Shown here: in pieces, positions 3,636 through 5,604 of the stretch | Layout of the letters: each line of letters opens with the position of its first letter | Position numbering within the stretch: position 1 is the first letter of the stretch | Source of the DNA: an uncultured Clostridia bacterium | GTDB lineage: Bacteria; Bacillota; Clostridia; UBA1381 | DNA: 5,604 nt | Assembly: GCA_944391255.1 (NCBI GenBank) | Contig: CALXSW010000030.1 | Coordinates: 1-5,604, forward strand | Direction: 5' to 3' | Position numbers and translations under genes: made by a program | Notes under the pieces: generated by a model | Seen by the model: only the letters and a program-made list of their open reading frames with translations | Told to the model about the DNA's origin: nothing | The model's database searches: none

Positions 3636-5604
3636 TCACAGTGAACATAATTCTTCCGCATATTCCGTTCCTGGAATCATATCATCATTCCATATAAATG
3701 CCTTTACTTTATATTTGCCGCTTAAAAGCTCATCAAAACTGCCTTCCGCTGCATTACGTTTTATTCCCACAAGCTTTCCGCTGCTGTCGTAAAGTGCCAC
3801 ATACAGCGTACCAGAAATATTCTCCGGAGTACCTACCTTGTAGCTTATTCTATCCTCAATTATTTGCAATGACACACCCATTTTATCAATGCTTGGCGTA
3901 GCTGTAGGCGCATCTGTCGGTGTGACAGGCTCGTCAGTATTAGATTCTATATCAAAATCTATATTTTTTATAAATATTCCGTCATAAGGCGCATCACATG
4001 CGTACGTTTTATCTGAACCTGCCGCGCTTATCTCAAACTTTTCATCAGCCGGATACGGAACCGATACTATATATTTACCAAACTTATCAGTTGAAACAAT
4101 ATATTCTGTTCCGTTTACAGTAAATATCATCTCCTTTTCTGACGCTATACCGTTCTTATCAGAAACTGTTCCTGTTATATTCACGTTATCATTTGAGTTT
4201 GTATTGTATTTCATTGCCTTTTGACCAGCGACTTCCTTGCCTTCAAAATCAAATATGGTTGAGTTTGAAACGACATTATCCTGAGTATAATCACCATCCT
4301 CAGAAATTGCCCAGCCTATTTTATATGAACCGCCGTCATATACCATTACAGGATCCCAGTACATATCGCCAATACAGCGTCCGCCCGCCACCTGTTTTAA
4401 TTTAGCATACAGCTCCGTCAAAAACGCGCGCTGACCGTTCTGCGTTTCGCCGTATATATTCTGGTAATAGCCGCTGTCCTTAAGCTGACCTTCCCAGCCA
4501 TCGCCGCGCGATTCCGACCAGTTATAGCCGGTTTCCATAATTATAACATCCTTGTCAAATTCATTTATTACTCCGTTAAAATCATTTACAACAGTGTCTA
4601 TTGAATATGTCGCGTTATAAAATGGATAATAGGAAACGCCTATGACATCATACAGCGAATCATCCACTGTCCTCAGCGCGTTTATAAAAGTAGACCTTCT
4701 GTAAAGATTTCCGCCGTTGTCGCTATGGAATATTATATCAGTTTCAGGCGATGTTTCTCTCACTGCCTTTGCCCCTGCGCTCAAAAGTCTCGCTAAATAT
4801 GAGGCATTATTATAAAGCCCGTTATTTGATGATTGCTTATTAAATAACATGCCCACCTGTATCTCATTTCCGACCGAAACATACTCCGGCTGTGTTCCCT
4901 GAGCTATAAGCTTTTTCATTACGTCCGCCGTATAGCTGTATACCTTATCCTCAAGATACGATACAAGTGACTCGCCCTTTAGTCCCTGCGCCGTTATCTC
5001 CTGCTGCCAAGCATATGGAACCATCTGTTTTTCTCCGTCTACCCAATAATCGGAATACGCGAATGTAAAACAGATCTTCATTCCCTTATCCTTTGCGCGC
5101 CGCGCAAGGCGGAGACAGTCTTCCTCAGTCATATACCCCTCCGGAAGATAGTATTCACCGTCGCCATGGCCTTTTCCCGGATCGTCAAGCAGTCTTATTC
5201 TCGCGAAATTGAATCCGTTCTCAGCCATTATCTGCAGCGCGTCGCCCTCTGTTCCGTCCTCAAAATAAAATTTTGCGCCATTGTCCTCAACATATGTGAG
5301 CTTAGATATCTCGCCGCCCTTAAGCAGATCTACACGAGTATTTTCAGATGGTGACATTGACACATTGTCGAGCGTTACAGAAGATGAGCCGGCCGCATAC
5401 AGGCCTATATCGCAGCTACCGTTATCCACTATTACGCCCGGAACAGTTATCTTCATTGCGCTGTCCGTCTGAGGCAGAGCCGTTGACGCCATTGTGTGTC
5501 CCTCTGTTTTAGCGTACAGATATGCGGTTCCGGACACATCAGAGCTTGTAACATAAGCCGTTATGTCATAGACACCGTTTTCTATGCCTGTTACCGTCTG
5601 GCTT
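3636..5604 (-). CDS. Secreted GH53 arabinogalactan endo-beta-1,4-galactanase, N-terminus outside the window
   Basis: The last 655 residues of a larger extracellular enzyme. The frame stays open to the right edge, so signal peptide and start are not visible. Numbering is of the visible part. Residues 1-85 (SQTVTGIENGVYDITAYV to VTLDNVSM) are the end of a beta-sandwich carbohydrate-binding module, resembling the CBM61-type modules found on galactanases. Residues about 91-467 are a GH53 barrel: ARIRLLDDP (134-142), YSDYWVDG (183-190), acid/base Glu247 in SVGNEI, FHSDNGGN (292-299), SYYPFYN (324-330), nucleophile Glu357 in METGYNW, and the end motif GDMYWDP (412-418). This family cleaves beta-1,4-galactan side chains of pectin. 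Residues about 474-530 form a small Ig- or transthyretin-like module (NITGTVSDKNG), then an acidic Pro/Thr linker (552-571), then an 80-residue C-terminal beta module (YVALYDSSGKLVG, KVKAFIW). No LPXTG or S-layer anchor is seen at the C-terminus. Ala182 stands where GH53 enzymes usually have His (HYSD). Family assignment is firm. Confidence 0.93.
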   Translation of the reverse strand, partial: SQTVTGIENGVYDITAYVTSSDVSGTAYLYAKTEGHTMASTALPQTDSAMKITVPGVIVDNGSCDIGLYAAGSSSVTLDNVSMSPSENTRVDLLKGGEISKLTYVEDNGAKFYFEDGTEGDALQIMAENGFNFARIRLLDDPGKGHGDGEYYLPEGYMTEEDCLRLARRAKDKGMKICFTFAYSDYWVDGEKQMVPYAWQQEITAQGLKGESLVSYLEDKVYSYTADVMKKLIAQGTQPEYVSVGNEIQVGMLFNKQSSNNGLYNNASYLARLLSAGAKAVRETSPETDIIFHSDNGGNLYRRSTFINALRTVDDSLYDVIGVSYYPFYNATYSIDTVVNDFNGVINEFDKDVIIMETGYNWSESRGDGWEGQLKDSGYYQNIYGETQNGQRAFLTELYAKLKQVAGGRCIGDMYWDPVMVYDGGSYKIGWAISEDGDYTQDNVVSNSTIFDFEGKEVAGQKAMKYNTNSNDNVNITGTVSDKNGIASEKEMIFTVNGTEYIVSTDKFGKYIVSVPYPADEKFEISAAGSDKTYACDAPYDGIFIKNIDFDIESNTDEPVTPTDAPTATPSIDKMGVSLQIIEDRISYKVGTPENISGTLYVALYDSSGKLVGIKRNAAEGSFDELLSGKYKVKAFIWNDDMIPGTEYAEELCSL

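Noticed and set aside
5535..5537. GTG at 5537 as the start of the galactanase
   Set aside because: The frame continues upstream to the edge with sensible beta-sandwich sequence (SQTVTGIENGVYDITAYV), and no signal peptide or ribosome site is at the GTG.
1..5604. CRISPR array, insertion sequence, tRNA or rRNA
   Set aside because: No regularly spaced repeats, transposase, cloverleaf or rRNA-like sequence was seen on either strand.

Overview
The window looks like a low-to-mid GC chromosomal segment of a Gram-positive, probably gut-dwelling clostridial bacterium (Firmicutes/Clostridia). The signs are strong purine-rich Shine-Dalgarno sites, near-consensus sigma-A promoters in AT-rich gaps, heavy use of ATA codons, and a secreted multidomain galactanase with a Pro/Thr linker of the kind found in anaerobic plant-fibre degraders. 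A pectin-degrading Clostridia lineage (Monoglobus-like) is a guess from the style of the galactanase, not something the sequence proves.

Layout, left to right. Positions 1-242 hold no gene I can support. They contain nested, partly competing inverted repeats (29-100), a near-perfect promoter (146-174) and a small dyad just before the first gene. Positions 243-1133 (+) encode a PocR-type sensor fused to an AraC-type DNA-binding domain. It converges on a minus-strand gene at 1169-2590, and a strong intrinsic terminator of that gene lies over the last codons of the regulator. The 1169-2590 gene is a relative of PurF (amidophosphoribosyltransferase). Its phosphoribosyltransferase half and iron-sulfur cysteines are intact, but the glutamine-hydrolysing half has lost the nucleophilic Cys and the other catalytic positions. 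It has its own consensus-like promoter (2626-2654). Positions 2816-3598 (-) encode a GufA-like ZIP metal transporter. Positions 3636-5604 (-) encode the C-terminal 655 residues of a secreted GH53 endo-beta-1,4-galactanase that runs off the right edge.

The three minus-strand genes read galactanase, ZIP transporter, PurF-like protein. The galactanase and transporter are only 37 bases apart with no visible terminator, so they may share a transcript. The PurF-like gene is probably transcribed separately. The galactanase would cut pectic beta-1,4-galactan outside the cell. I see no direct biochemical link between it, the metal transporter and the PurF-like protein. The regulator's target is unknown.

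The observation most worth following is the PurF-like protein. Its glutaminase site has been dismantled in several independent places while the PRPP site is kept, so the automatic label 'amidophosphoribosyltransferase' is probably wrong or incomplete.
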